Positions 34,448 through 45,889 of a DNA stretch of 64,000 nt are shown piece after piece. Both the position numbers and the translations under genes were made by a program. The number at the start of each line of letters is the position of its first letter. Within the stretch, counting starts at the first letter, position 1. The notes below the pieces were generated by a model. That model was not told the origin of the DNA and searched no databases. It saw nothing but the letters and a program-made list of their open reading frames with translations. Location: positions 2,046,001 through 2,110,000 of the forward strand of contig JAEUWY010000012.1 in NCBI GenBank assembly GCA_022059125.1. Direction: 5' to 3'. The DNA comes from Corynespora cassiicola. Its lineage: Eukaryota; Ascomycota; Dothideomycetes; Pleosporales; Corynesporascaceae.

Positions 34448-35364
34448 TTACTCGCCCGCCTTGAACAGGGCCTCGTTCTCCTGCTGGGCCTTGATGAAGG
34501 CCTCCTTGAAGGCGTTGGCGTCTGAGAGATGCGCGTTAGTATAACGGTTTTCAGTGTAGATCGTCTGGGGCCCACTTACTCTCGCTGTTGGCGAAGCGAA
34601 TAGCAAGGGTCTGAGCCTCGGGCTCGCCCTCGCTGACGTCGGCGGCGGCGTTCCAAACCCAGCTGCGGTCGCTGCCTACGTTGGGCGACAGCTTCATGTC
34701 GGGGACAACTGGGAGAGTCTTAGTACCATGGAACATGCTCGCATCGTGCAGATTTCCATACCGTAGTGGTTGGCGCAGACCTTGAGGGTCTTGTCCCTGC
34801 GCATGACGAGACGAGTCTTGCCGTTCTCCTTGTGCTTCAGTAACCGGACGTCGCCAGTGCCGCGCTCTTTCCACTCGCGAGACTCCCTGTCGAACTTGAA
34901 GAGCTTGGCGCGCATCTTGAATGTCTGCTCCTCGAGCTCCTCGTTGGTCTTGGTCTCGACCTTCTCGGTGAGGCGGACGACGGGCTCAAACTGGACATCG
35001 GGCTCCTCGTTCTCGGGGTCCTCCTGCGCCGGCGTCAGCATCGTGTCCAACGGTCCTGGGCCTCAAGGGCACTTACCTCCGCAGACTTGCCCTTGGTGGC
35101 ACCCGAAGGCTCGTCAACGTCGTCCTGCTCCTCCTTCTTCTCCTTCTTGGGGCCGCCGCCAAACATGGAGAAGACGTTGTCCTTCACCGTCGTCGCAGCC
35201 GAGGTCGCAGCATTTGCAGCCGACTCGGTGGCCGTGGGCTTCTCCTCGGTCTTGGGGGCATCCGTGACGTCGGTCGTGACCTTTGCGGTCTCGTCCTTCT
35301 GGAGGGTTGCTCCAGGAGCAGCGGCCTGGTCAGCGGCGGGGTCGGGTTTGGCAGCCTCAGACAT
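34448..35364 (-). CDS. YRB1: Ran-binding protein 1 (Yrb1)
   Basis: Binds Ran-GTP and, with RanGAP, promotes GTP hydrolysis and release of nuclear transport complexes in the cytoplasm. Exons (minus) 35364-35077, 35023-34762, 34708-34580 and 34521-34448 give 250 aa. The first ~95 residues are Ala/Lys/Thr-rich and disordered, with [11 protein letters not shown]. The RanBD spans about 105-235: [18 protein letters not shown], the MRAKLFKFD and [13 protein letters not shown] motifs, [15 protein letters not shown], and [13 protein letters not shown]. The end [17 protein letters not shown] is typical of Yrb1. All three introns are 53-58 nt and their junctions fall inside conserved sequence, so the model is well supported. 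Confidence 0.95.
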
Positions 35365-36261
35365 GGTGGTGAATGGCCGGGAAATATAAGTTGTGGTAGA
35401 GTGGTAGAGAATGCGCCAAGAGAAGATCAAGCGCGGGGGTAGTAAGAGGGGAGCGCGAGTTGTTGGTGTTCAGTCCTTGAGATTTTATGAAGTGGGTGTT
35501 ATGGCGGGGCGAAATGCAACCGCACAGACCAGTGCGCTAGGCTGCTTTGGATGGCGGGACAAATCGGCACGTGCAAGGCACCCTCTTTCACTGCCTGGCC
35601 CGCCCGCTGACTGACTGTTACCTGGATCCAGGCACCCCGCGACGGCATTGCCTTGGGCTTCTGTGAGTCCCACCGCATGTACACGAATGCGGTGGACAAC
35701 ACCCAAGGTGCCATCTGCTACCCTTCCAGCCACCGGCACGTCACCATCCATGTCTTGACACGTTGGGCGGCGGGCACGCAGCCTCTTCTGAGCCCATCTA
35801 TCGACTGCGTCTGATTGGGCCCCCCCTCCGAAATTCCCTCTACATTCTGCTGTCCCTGCCCCGCCACACGAGATGCTCGGGAAACTAATGACGTATGCTA
35901 TGCGCTTCCGGTTTGCCGTGACATGCCGTGCTCGCATTCCAATCTTACTTCAACCAAAAGCACATGTCCATGTCCAAGTACCTAGCAGAAGAAGGGGGGG
36001 AATCGTATACTGGAGACACTATTGTGGGGTTACAAAACATTGATCCTGTCCTCCATGAGCCTACCGCCCTCCCTAAGAGCTATGTGACCGAGCGCCAAAT
36101 CCCATCTCCATGACACCTGGGAATTGCGATGCCCACCCATGTCCCTGATATATATCGCCTCGCATTCCAGACGCCTTAGCCCCATGTACCTCACATCAAA
36201 GCAATTGCGGACGCCACCCTATGATGAAAAATAAATCCACTGAAAGCCTCCGCACACCATT
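35365..36261. other. Intergenic, no gene seen
   Basis: Upstream of YRB1 and downstream of the next minus-strand gene. Frames of up to 150 codons here are GC-driven and lack recognisable features. Confidence 0.6.
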
Positions 36262-38589
36262 TCATCGGCCTTCACCCTTACCCCCCCGAGCCTTGAAGAA
36301 TCGCCCCTTCCCGCTCTTGCACTTTGGCTTGTACTTTGGCTCCTGCACGGGCTCCTCCTTGGGACCTCCAATCTTGTCTTCGAGGACATGACGGGCACGC
36401 AAGGCATGCTTTCGCATCCACAGCAGCTGCGGTGAGGTGCGTACTGGAGCAGTTGCTGTTCGAACTCGCTGCCAGGTGTTTCCCCGGATTTGCTCCAGAT
36501 AGGCTGATCCAGCGTGCAATTGGTGTCCTATTTCTTCCATGGCCTTCTCCGTGACCCGCTCAAACCGCCCATAGATGGTGGGGTAGTATCCATCCAGCTC
36601 AAAGCTTCCGTCCCTCCAACGGCTCAGACCCTCATGCAGACCTCCCGAGACCGCAGACGAGATGTTCTTCAAATTTCCCTGGACCAGTGCCACATCGTGC
36701 TTGAGCGTGCTTATGAGCTGGGCTAGCTTGGACCGATTGTGGCCGAGCTGGATCTGGAATGACTGGCGTAGCAGTGGCTTGGAATGGGTGACAATGCTCA
36801 CGTTGAAGTCTCCCACGGAATGTTCTTGCTCCAGGTCGACAATGTACACACCACTTAGGGTTCGAACGTACCGGATGGGGACAGCCTGTGCATCTCGAAT
36901 GACTTGGATCTTGAGCTGTGGCTTTTTCTTTCCGTCCACGAGTTTCTTGGACGGGCTGAGAACAAATTGATAATCGCCTGTTGTTTGGATTTCGAACGCG
37001 CCCAATTTATCATCTCTTGTGCGGCCGCGTCGACTGTCAGGTGCCTGTTCTTGACTTGGTACAACGGTAAGGTCTCTCGGCGTACTAATGATAGGCATGG
37101 CAGGAGCCGCTGACATCGGAGGGAGAGGTGAAGATGTAATGGATGCCTGAGGCACGTAAATCGACGAGACAGTCGATTCAACATTTGCATCTGCTGAGCT
37201 GTTCGTCAAGAGTGGATCATGAGCTGTCATCAGTAGGTAGCCCGTGATAATAACCGACAAACCAAGCACGGGAAGCATCATGGACAAGGGCGAAAGCCAC
37301 GCAGCTGCGGTCAGGCCAGCCTCCTTGAAGAAGCGGGGGATAATATTGCTGGGGGCCCATCCCTGCGTTCTTGATCTGGAGTTAGCATAGCGAGATCGGA
37401 TGAATGCCAAGTGCCGATTCAGCTGAGACGGATCCATGTGAACGAGTTCATAATGGTCGATGGGCAGAACCTCCTGGAGTTCATAATCAGACTTTTGGTT
37501 CTGTCGGCCCTCGACGCAAAGTCGCAGGCTTCCAGGATACGATGAGACATTGAGGTAACTGCCAAACGGCCGGGTCAAAGCTATGTCGAGGCACGGTATC
37601 TGTTGTGTCCTCAAGACGATGCGGGCAACCTTCAAATTCTTGATTTCTTCAATAGAACTCGAGGGGGACGGATGGCAGAAGATGACCAGATCAGGGAGCG
37701 GAGTAGCACCTCGGGTCTTGGTAGTTCGACCGGGGCCAAAGGCAAATTGTGTGCCGTCGTCGAGCGTGGCTAGAACCTGGGGTGGTTTCCCCGCCTCTTT
37801 GTGCACATCCAGAGCGGTGCAGTGGTCAATGTCCATTACAGGGCCGTACTGTTCCATCTGCCCTCCTACCTGAATATATCTGGACGAACCCGGAGGAGCA
37901 TCCAGTGCTTTGCCGATGTGGCTGCTAATCTCTTTCTCGGCCCAGTCTGGATAGCTGCCAACATACAAGATCCTGAAAGACCCGGTCGCGGGCATGAAGT
38001 GCTGCGAAAGGGCAGCCCGGACCGTAAGCCTTATGTCGGGGCATCCGTAGCACTGCAAGACGGCCGGCAATTCATGGCTCTCGTCGAAGCCCTTGACAAG
38101 GCCCCAGGCCTCGACGACATGTTCATCACCATCGGACGATATCTCTTCGAGCCGCATCAGGCGGGAGCTCTCACTGTCCTCCATGTGAGTCGTCTCGGTT
38201 ATGGTGCTGTCGTCGGGGCCGGCGACGTGGTGAGCGTCGAGGGCGTCCTCTGCAGGCTCGGCATAGCGAGCGAAGTGTTGTGAGGCATCGTTTGCATATT
38301 CGTCGTCATCGAAGGTGTCATCGTCGGACAGGGCGGCCACATCGTCGGGAGTAGCGACATCGGTGGAGGCTAGGGATTCTGTGTGACCCTCATCGTCGGA
38401 GACGCTGTAGACGCTGTCGCCGAGGATCTCGTAGGTGCTGTCCTCGAGCGAGGGGCCCTGCTCATCGGCAGGGCGGCGAGGGTTGGACCGCATAATCAAC
38501 GTGTTGAGGTCAAGGCTGCTCAACGAACGGTCGACCCGGACTGGGGGGTAATCGAGTTCCTGAGACGACTCAGGGCTGCTGGCAGGCAT
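36262..38589 (-). CDS. Large acidic fungal protein with one transmembrane helix, function unknown
   Basis: A single intronless frame of 775 codons from ATG. Residues 1-170 are rich in Asp, Glu and Ser (SDDDTFDDDEYAND) and probably disordered. Residues about 170-400 look folded: GSFRILYVGSYPDWAEKEI, LPDLVIFCHPS and IPCLDIALTRPFGSY alternate hydrophobic strands and helices. One hydrophobic helix lies near 425-450 (LSMMLPVLGLSVIITGYLLM). The following part contains a beta-rich segment (GDYQFVLSPSKK, GVYIVDLEQEH, GDFNVSIVTHSK) resembling an immunoglobulin-like or filamin-like repeat, and the C-terminus is Lys/Arg-rich. I do not recognise the family. The strong codon bias and length make it a real gene. 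Confidence 0.85.
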   Translation of the reverse strand: MPASSPESSQELDYPPVRVDRSLSSLDLNTLIMRSNPRRPADEQGPSLEDSTYEILGDSVYSVSDDEGHTESLASTDVATPDDVAALSDDDTFDDDEYANDASQHFARYAEPAEDALDAHHVAGPDDSTITETTHMEDSESSRLMRLEEISSDGDEHVVEAWGLVKGFDESHELPAVLQCYGCPDIRLTVRAALSQHFMPATGSFRILYVGSYPDWAEKEISSHIGKALDAPPGSSRYIQVGGQMEQYGPVMDIDHCTALDVHKEAGKPPQVLATLDDGTQFAFGPGRTTKTRGATPLPDLVIFCHPSPSSSIEEIKNLKVARIVLRTQQIPCLDIALTRPFGSYLNVSSYPGSLRLCVEGRQNQKSDYELQEVLPIDHYELVHMDPSQLNRHLAFIRSRYANSRSRTQGWAPSNIIPRFFKEAGLTAAAWLSPLSMMLPVLGLSVIITGYLLMTAHDPLLTNSSADANVESTVSSIYVPQASITSSPLPPMSAAPAMPIISTPRDLTVVPSQEQAPDSRRGRTRDDKLGAFEIQTTGDYQFVLSPSKKLVDGKKKPQLKIQVIRDAQAVPIRYVRTLSGVYIVDLEQEHSVGDFNVSIVTHSKPLLRQSFQIQLGHNRSKLAQLISTLKHDVALVQGNLKNISSAVSGGLHEGLSRWRDGSFELDGYYPTIYGRFERVTEKAMEEIGHQLHAGSAYLEQIRGNTWQRVRTATAPVRTSPQLLWMRKHALRARHVLEDKIGGPKEEPVQEPKYKPKCKSGKGRFFKARGGKGEGR

Positions 38590-39426
38590 GTCAGTGTGCA
38601 GGCATCAAAGAGAAGCGTGCCGTGGAGCGTTAGCAGAGCGTGAAGATGTGTTGGGAGCAGAGAGCAGAGAGCAGAGAGCAGAGAGCAGGCGGCGGGCGAG
38701 AGAGAAGTCACGGGCGGAGCGCTGCCTAACCTTTAGGTTCAGTGGAATGGACTGCACGAATGGAAGCCTTGGGCGGGCGGCGGGCGGGCGGGGTGCGTCC
38801 GGTGGGGCGGGCCAGCACGGACGCGACTGGGGTCGGAACGTGGACGACGGCGAGAAGGCGGCCGTGCAGTCTGGCAGCAGGAGAGGCGTGCTTGCGGGCG
38901 ACGTTGATGCCGGGCTGGTGAAGCGTGTATCGATGGAGGGTTAGGTGAGAGTGAGCTGCAGCATGAAACCGTACCCCACCAAATGCCCGGGGCGTCATGG
39001 CCGCTGCATGCGCGACTTGGCGGCCGCCTCCCCAATCACCTCGACCCGTGGATATCTATCGCCGCCGCCCGCCAACGCGCCGCCCATGCCACCTCAGCAT
39101 CTGCACCTTTCATTTTTGCACTTTTGCACCCTCTCCCGGCCGTCACTCCAGCTGGGATGCGCATGCACCATCCAAAAAAAACTCCTTCTTGATGTGAGCT
39201 CTATCGCTATTCGTAGACGTACACGGCGTATCAATATGTACAGACCAAGTGCAAATGCAACTCTCCCAACAACGCCGATATCACCCCTCCTATGTTGGAC
39301 CCCTGTCTGCTGAAAGTCCGCTGACCAAAGTGCCACAAAAAAAACACCATCAGCGCCGTCTGGATCCGGCACTAGCATGGTTCGATATGAGAACGGTATT
39401 ACAGAAGGTAAATGTAGAAATGTCCT
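38590..39426. other. Intergenic, no gene seen
   Basis: Upstream of the 775-aa gene and downstream of the GT15 gene. A 7-base repeat (AGAGAGC) lies near 38656-38688. Nothing coding is supported. Confidence 0.6.
38656..38688. repeat. (AGAGAGC)n 7-bp tandem repeat
   Basis: Four to five units about 70 bases upstream of the ATG at 38589, probably in the 5' leader. Confidence 0.88.
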
Positions 39427-41184
39427 CTACGGGCCCGGCGATGCCCACCCTCCAGCCACGTCGACCCATTCGGCGAGGCAAGATCCCTGCTTGCCCTCGA
39501 CGTCTACAATGTCGGTGTCGCACTTGCATCGGCAACCGACGCCGTTCTCCTTGGGCGGGTCGGGCGTCGCCCAGTATTCATCTTCTTCGATGCGCTTCTT
39601 CTCGTCTTCCGTCGTCATTTCCAGGTAGGGTGTCCGCGGGAGTTGGCGTGCAGGAGCGTTGGCGGGGCAATGCTGGATCGTCGTGTGCCGGTAGCCAAAG
39701 TCGCGGAAGTAGTGGATGTCCTTGACGCCCAGGAGCGCTCCCGCCGCCAGCGAGTGGATGGGCGCATCTCCCCACTGTGACAAGTTAGCCGATGCATACG
39801 CACACCCCGAGTCGAGTCGAGCCGAGTTGCCACTTACACGTTCCATCCAGAAGCCACCACTGCGGTCCATCATTTGGAAGAATTGCTCATATTCCTCGCT
39901 TCGGAACCAGTCGAGCCGGGCAATCTCGAAGTTGCTCCAAAAGTGGCACATGTTGTATGATTCACCCTCCATGGCTTCAGGATCGATGTCTGGCAGCTTG
40001 CCTTTGCCGGGCTCTGAATCGAGGATTTCCTCCGGAAGCGGTTTCTTATAGTTGGGGTCGTCCTTGGGGAGGTCCTTGTTTGGCTCCTCGGGCTTCTCCA
40101 GGAACATTTCCCACAGACCTTTCGAGGTCAGATTGTTCATTCTCTTGTATGCCGATGCATATCTGAATATGTTAGGAACTGTCTCCCTCAGTTCCTTGAC
40201 GGCAATGGTAAAGCCATAGGTCTTGTTGTTTCTCTCCATGTGGATGAAGGGATCACTGGAATAGTCAGCGAGCGATCAAGAAAGGAAAAAACTAGGGGCG
40301 TGAGGCGTACTATGTGATGTCGCAGAAATACTTGATCTCTGGCTCCAGGCGCCAATACCATTCGTATTTTTCTAGAAGCTTGTGTTTGTAGAAGCCACTG
40401 CGAGGCGTTAGTTGTCTGCCCAGGAAAACGTGCATGCTGTGTCAATCGTACCCAGAATAGAATCGACACATATGGTGGTAGCTCTCCATTCCGCCGTACA
40501 TGATGGCCTGGTCGCCCTGCTTCGCGATGCCCTCCTTGACGACGGCGGGGTCCGCCCAATCGGGGAAGTCCCAAAGCTCGGGGCCAATCTTGCCCCACTC
40601 GACAGGTGCGCTTGTGTGGTTCGTGACGGCCTCCTTGAAGGTCGAGTTGAAGTCCCCATCGTTCAGGAAGACGTATGGGTAGTGGAACCAGCGGTTGAAG
40701 TGACGCTCGATCGACTTGATGGACTGGATGACGCCGTCCAACTCCTTATTCCGGGCGAGTACGACGAAGGCAGCCTTTGCGCGGGGCGCGTTGACCTGAG
40801 GCTCGAGGCATCCGGTGGCGAAGACCTTGTCGTGCTTTTCGCTTATCTTGCTGCGGGTTGTCAGTGACCAGAACCAAACGGGATGGATCGAGGGGCAGAA
40901 GGGTACCGTATTGAGGGCGGAGCGCCCGCCGGCATCATCATGATGCCCTGCGAGTCCGGGTGCCTCACGAAGAGGATTAATATTAGGATTATGACCAGGC
41001 AGGGGAACAGGAGGACGATGCCCAGCGGTATGGAGACGGACGAGTTGCCCTTGAGGCGTATGCGGCGTCGAAAGAAGGCTAACCGCGGGGAGACCTTTTC
41101 TGCGCGGCGCGATAGGCCATCAAAGGTGTCGAGGCTGGCCTGCGATGACGGCAGCCGCCTAGTGATGTTCTGTAAAAGCCCCAT
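39427..41184 (-). CDS. GT15 alpha-1,2-mannosyltransferase (Kre2/Mnt1/Ktr family)
   Basis: Golgi type II membrane enzyme that adds alpha-1,2-mannose to O- and N-linked glycans from GDP-mannose. Exons (minus): 41184-40907, 40850-40452, 40397-40311, 40255-39838 and 39774-39427, giving 509 aa. Transmembrane helix at about 51-73 (SIPLGIVLLFPCLVIILILI). The catalytic domain starts at KAAFVVLARNKELDGV and contains HYPYVFLNDGDFN, MCRFYSG, the YEWYWRLEPEIKYFCDI signature, YGFTIAVKELRETVPN, YNMCHFWSNFEIA, GGFWMERWGDAPIHSL and GYRHTTIQHCPAN. These include the conserved EPE-type metal-site stretch and the proposed catalytic Glu in the NFEI segment. Introns of 54-63 nt all fall in conserved sequence. The C-terminal Cys-rich piece (VGCRCKCDTDI) is common in filamentous-fungal members. 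Confidence 0.94.
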
Positions 41185-42124
41185 TGCTGCAAGCTATCGA
41201 CGGCGCGTCCAGCACGTTTAGCAAACCGCTCTGCCCAGGGGCTGATCTGCGCCTCTGCTTAATTCCAATCGCAGGAAAAAGTGTAGTGCGTAGATGGTGG
41301 AGTGGGAAGACAGCTCTGGAGAAATGGACGGGAGCGTGGACCGAAGGGGACAGCGTGGAAGGGGGTCGGCGCAGGGAGGTCGAGCAGGTAACGAGCGGCC
41401 GGAGAGGACTCCAAATGGCGAAAAAACAGCAACGCAGTCGGGTCGGGGTGGGAGCGCTGCAACGGCCGGGTCGACTGCTGGCGGGAGAGAAGGGCGTGAG
41501 GCAGGCCTGCTGGGGGACGGCGGGCTGGGTCACGGGCGATGGGCGATTGCGTGTAGGTTTCGAAGTTTCGCAGGCTAGTTGGAAGATGTCGTCGTCCGAG
41601 CAGGGGGTTGCGCTAATGCCAAGCTGATCGCACGATTAGGAAAGAGGCCGCGACGGCCGCGCTCCACCCCAAACCCGCTGCTGGGGAGGGCGGCGCTGTG
41701 GGCGTGCGGGAGCGGCGGTGACAGCGGCGGCCACGAGACGGTGCTGTCCAGCTCTCCAGCCCACGGCCGCCAGAATCCCATGCGGACGGTTATGACGGGC
41801 ATGGCAAAGTTGCGCGACAGACGAGCCGCTAATTCACGTCGTATTCGCGCCGCGCGGGACTTTCTCATCGCCAAGCCATGGTTGACCCTCTCCGTCCAGG
41901 ATACGCCAATTGATCAGCGCTCCTAACCCCCATCCACCGCCGCTGGCTTGCCTGGCTTGCACGCCCTGCGCCTCGCCCGAGCACAGCAGCCCGTCTCTGC
42001 TCGTTCGGCGCCGCCTCGGTTGCAGGCCTCCTTTCACTTTCCCCGGTCCCCAGGCCCTTTATTAAACGGGAGCCCCTCCCGGGTGCGCACCGCAACACGT
42101 GACGACTGTCCCCCAACCGCCGAC
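41185..42124. other. Divergent upstream region
   Basis: Between the GT15 gene (-) and the DUF4604 gene (+). GC-rich, with chance open frames on both strands. No gene is supported. Confidence 0.6.
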
Positions 42125-42668
42125 ATGAGCTTCAAGGCCAAGGATCTTTCATATGGTATGGGCCTTCCATGTCCCCCAGCTATCACATCGTCTCGCGCTA
42201 ACGACTACTACTACACCAGATGACACGCAGCCTGCCTTTCTGCGCCGGCTGCGCGGAGAGCTGGCTGGTGATGGCTCTGGCCGCCACGAGCGCCCCATCC
42301 CCAGGAACAAGAGGATGAAACAGGACGACGAGGACGATGCTCCCACATACGTTCTGGAAGAGTCTAACGAATCCATGTCCAAGGAAGAGTACGAGGCTCT
42401 CATGGCAGGTAAAGACCCCAAGGAAGCAGACTCGTCCAAGGCCGGGGCAGGTGACAAGGCACCTGGACCGGAGCCGAAAAAGGACAACATTGCCGAAGCT
42501 GGCAAAACATCAAAGAAGCGCAAGGTCGCCAAAGTCATCGGTGACGAGCAAGAGCATGACAAGTCTGAAAAGCCCGAGAAATCAGATGCCGCGCCCAAGG
42601 TCATCAAAAAGGCAAAGAAAAAGGCAAAGCCCGTCAAGCTCTCATTTGGCGATGAAGAAGAAGGTTGA
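42125..42668 (+). CDS. DUF4604-domain protein (KIAA1143-like)
   Basis: Exons 42125-42155 and 42220-42668 give 159 aa. The N-terminus MSFKAKDLSYDDTQPAFLRR is the signature of the small eukaryotic DUF4604 family, and the 64-nt intron joins LSY to DDTQPAFL exactly inside it. PTYVLEESNESMSKEEYEAL follows. The rest is Lys/Glu/Ala-rich and disordered, with several basic clusters (KKRKVAKV, KKAKKKAKP) that could direct it to the nucleus. The function is unknown in the family. Confidence 0.9.
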
Positions 42669-43360
42669 GATGAGGATACAAATCATCGTCATCATTAGTA
42701 GCACACAAGATGACTGCTTTGCTGTAAGATGTCAAGGCTGGGCGACGAAGGACAAGGGAAGGAGTCGGTCAAATCGCCCCTCTTGGACATCCTAACCAGC
42801 GACTGGACCTAGAAGACAGATCTCAGAATACCCAGCCCCCCTTCAATCAGGCCGCACCTGGAAATGGACACACCGGTCTCAGTCGCTGTGCAGCATACAG
42901 GAATAGGGACCATACTTTAAGCATATCTACAGTGCCCATGTGCAGTCCAGCTAGGCTCTCAGATACTAGTAAGACAGTGGCTTGGTTATATCATATTCTA
43001 CTACCAATGCATGTCAAATCATGTTCCATTGTGCCATGTCGCTTGCTCGTGAAATAGCCGATAATGAAAATGGAAAGGCTGAAACAAAGGGTGGACGCTC
43101 TCAAACATGGGAACGGCCATGTGAAGAAATGGCCTCACGTGTATACACATATCAAACTCACGAGTACTAGCTACCACATACCCGCTGTAGCTCAATCCTT
43201 CAACTGCATGATTTTGCACAAGCTTCTCACCTTCATTTCCGAAATCTCGGAAGCGCGTTCGGAAAGGATTAACGCCGCACTAGCTCGGGTCGCTCCGTAT
43301 CCTAAACCTTAACTCCTCCGCGCCTCAGGTCTTCGTGCCGTTTCACGACTACGACAGCCC
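42669..43360. other. Intergenic, no gene seen
   Basis: Between two plus-strand genes. Nothing coding is supported; the 100 bases before 43361 are probably leader. Confidence 0.6.
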
Positions 43361-44153
43361 ATGGCTACCTTCTCGCTAGATGTATGCGCCCCCCCTGGAT
43401 TCCCTTGCACATAGCCTTCTACTGATATTCCCAGGACTTCGATGCGCACATCGAGCACTTGCGCTCGCAATTGCGTTTCTTCACTGAATCGCTCGATGCG
43501 ACCGATCACAAGACGCCGGATTGGCTCTCCTCCGATCTCCTCTCTTTGCGCAATAAGACAGGCAGACTCCAGGACGAGATGCAGAGGTTTAGGGACCAGC
43601 TAGAGAGCGAGGGGATCGCCACCAAGCAGGTGTGACAGCGCCCCGATCCCCGAGGCTGCAGCGCAAGACTAATGGCCCACAGAATTCGAAAAAGCGCTCT
43701 AGGCTCAGCATAGAAAATACGGAATCCTCGGCCTCTAAGCGCACCGCCCAGGCGTCTTCCGAGGGCGACCATAAGCCCACCCCGATCCCTTCGCACATTA
43801 GTCCCCCGATTCCCAAGTCCCCGGGCCCCGAAGAGTTCGAGGATGATTACTACGTAGAGCATGTGGACATCACTGCCGAGGTCCAGCGCCGGTTGCGCGA
43901 AAACCGAGTGAGGAGGCTGATGGATACGCCGAGTAAAGCGCAAAAGCGCAAATTCGACGACACCGTTCTAAGTGAGGGAGCCGAAACAGAGGAGGATCGG
44001 TCGACGGTAGGGGAGAGGACTCCTACCAAGCGGATAAAGACGAGTGGTGGGATGGAGGGCAGTTTCAAAAGAAAAGAAACAGGCCTGGCCAGTGGCGATA
44101 CGGATGATACAAATGGTGAGAAGGTGGCTGTTAAGAAGCGGAGAGTCGCGTAG
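43361..44153 (+). CDS. Fungal hypothetical protein with helical N-terminus and basic tail
   Basis: Exons 43361-43381, 43435-43629 and 43683-44153 give 228 aa. The first exon has seven codons. Both introns are 53 nt; the second has a CTAAT branch-like site and in-frame joining of ATKQ to NSKKRSR. The N-terminal part (DFDAHIEHLRSQLRFFTESL, then LLSLRNKTGRLQDEMQRFRD) is a likely coiled coil. The remainder is disordered, with SPPIPKSPGPEEFEDDYYVEH and several Lys/Arg patches compatible with nuclear import. I do not recognise a domain. Confidence 0.75.
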
Positions 44154-44792
44154 CAAAGGGCACTATGAAAGGATACAAAGCTTCAAAGCAAGCGGTCGCA
44201 AGAGGCTACGCTGAGGTATCACGCGTTTGTGGAGTACCCATGTTCCCTTTATCGCATTTTGTCGCGCAATGTCAATGAGCACGAAGAAAACGTTTCTTCC
44301 CATGTACATGAATCTCGTATAAACCCAACCCCAATAAAACAATTGTATTACTCAAATTCATCTTTCAGGGCTTGGGATGTGGGATTCAACAACTGACATG
44401 GCAAATTTCATGAATCAGATATCGGATACCTCAAACATCAAATCCCCCTATCTCTGATCCCTACCTAACAAACTACTCGCAAAGACTACGAATCTCAAGT
44501 AGCTCACCCGAGCAACTCGTGCAGTCTGCTCTCATATCCTCTCAAAAAAGACGCGCGCGGACGGCGGCAACTTTAGCCGAGCACCGCTAAGCGGAATCTT
44601 TGCATCATGAACTTTTCGGACCTCACCTCCGCAACACACCACTTCAACCCATCCCAAGCCGCACGCGCCCACACACCCACACACCTACACACCGCGCAAC
44701 CACGCGCAAACAATCGCAAAACCCAACCTCAACCCCACAGAAAAAGCCAACCTCCGACCACCGCCCGTCGACCAATCCGCCCCGACACAAAA
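44154..44792. other. Intergenic, no gene seen
   Basis: The last 190 bases form a Thr/Pro/His-rich extension if read in frame from an earlier ATG at 44607, but that part is low-complexity C/A-rich DNA and I treat it as 5' leader. Confidence 0.55.
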
Positions 44793-45395
44793 ATGGCGAC
44801 CCCCAACATCCCACCCCCCCTCACCCCAGACCAACGCCTCGCCCTCGAACAAAAACAACGCTACGACTCGATAAAGCGCAACCTCGCCATCGGCGGCGTG
44901 ATCATATGCCCCCTCCTCATCGTCATGCCCCCGCGCAAACTCGACCTCTACACGCTCACTCTCGGCCTCGGGTTCTACCTCGCCGCGGACCAGCTTTCGG
45001 AATCGTACACGGGGAAGGGGCTCGTGCAGAATATTTCGTTTGGCGGTGGCAGTGGGAGTTCTGCGGGTTTCTTTAGGGAGCTTCCGACGGAGAGGGCGAG
45101 GGAGGTGCAGAGGGCGATTAGGGAGAAGGAGGAGCTGGAGAGGAGGAGGAGGGAGGCGTTGAGGGAGGGGGGTGTTGGGAAGGAGGGGGAGGAGGTGCAG
45201 GGGAGGGAGGAGTTTTGGAAGAAGGTGTGGATGGGGGGTGAGAAGGAGGGGTGGAGGGAGAGGAGGTTGGAGGAGGAGAAGAAGGCGATTGAGGAGGGCA
45301 AATCGTATACGGATCTTATCTTTGAGCAGATTTGGGATGTGTGGAATTGGGGGGGTAAGAAGGGGGATGGGGAGGGGAATGGGAAGAAGGAATAA
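44793..45395 (+). CDS. Small fungal membrane protein, often labelled rhomboid-family-like
   Basis: 200 aa, intronless, starting at MATPNIPPPLTPDQR. Two adjacent hydrophobic segments (NLAIGGVIICPLLIVM, then LYTLTLGLGFYLAADQL) form a probable membrane hairpin. A Gly/Ser linker, a long charged helix rich in Arg and Glu (EKEELERRRREALRE) and the end YTDLIFEQIWDVWNWG follow. I recall similar ascomycete proteins carrying the name rhomboid family membrane protein, but none of the rhomboid catalytic Ser/His motifs is visible, so I doubt protease activity. An ATG at 44607 would add 62 low-complexity residues; the later ATG fits better. Confidence 0.78.
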   Translation: MATPNIPPPLTPDQRLALEQKQRYDSIKRNLAIGGVIICPLLIVMPPRKLDLYTLTLGLGFYLAADQLSESYTGKGLVQNISFGGGSGSSAGFFRELPTERAREVQRAIREKEELERRRREALREGGVGKEGEEVQGREEFWKKVWMGGEKEGWRERRLEEEKKAIEEGKSYTDLIFEQIWDVWNWGGKKGDGEGNGKKE

Positions 45396-45889
45396 TAGAG
45401 ACAAGTGGACAGGGAGTTGGTGTAATGTTTTGTACAACATGGACGGGCGGTGTATGATATTATCGTGGAGATTGGGACATGGGAAAATGCATGGACGAGG
45501 CGTTTTGGGTACACTTCCAATGTATAATTGCTGATTTAACCTGGAAGACTCGCCGGAGTCGTATATCTTTTGGTGGACGTCCTCGGACACATCATTCGTA
45601 TTACTGGGCTTAAATATTTTTCGCCAAAAGCAGGCCAGATGACGTTTTGAACCCGTTGGTGGAGAGAGCACATCAACACATATAATGGTCACTTACGATG
45701 TCATCATTCGCCAAGGTCGTATTCCGTACCCAACGATGCAGTCAGCGATCACCACATGATTGGCGAACTGTGCATATCTCGGCGCATCCATATCTGCCTC
45801 GTCGCTCAGCCTAGATCTCCACACCTTTGTCAGAAACCTTCTCCCTTGACGTCTGCATACTACTCGGCACAACCTAACTATAGTTCTCC
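45396..45889. other. Intergenic, no gene seen
   Basis: Boundary between GC-rich genes and the less GC-rich 45.9-47.9 kb stretch. No coding sequence is supported. Confidence 0.6.

Noticed and set aside
35485..35937. 150-codon minus-strand frame upstream of YRB1
   Set aside because: GC-driven frame with Arg/Gly/Ala-rich composition and no motif.
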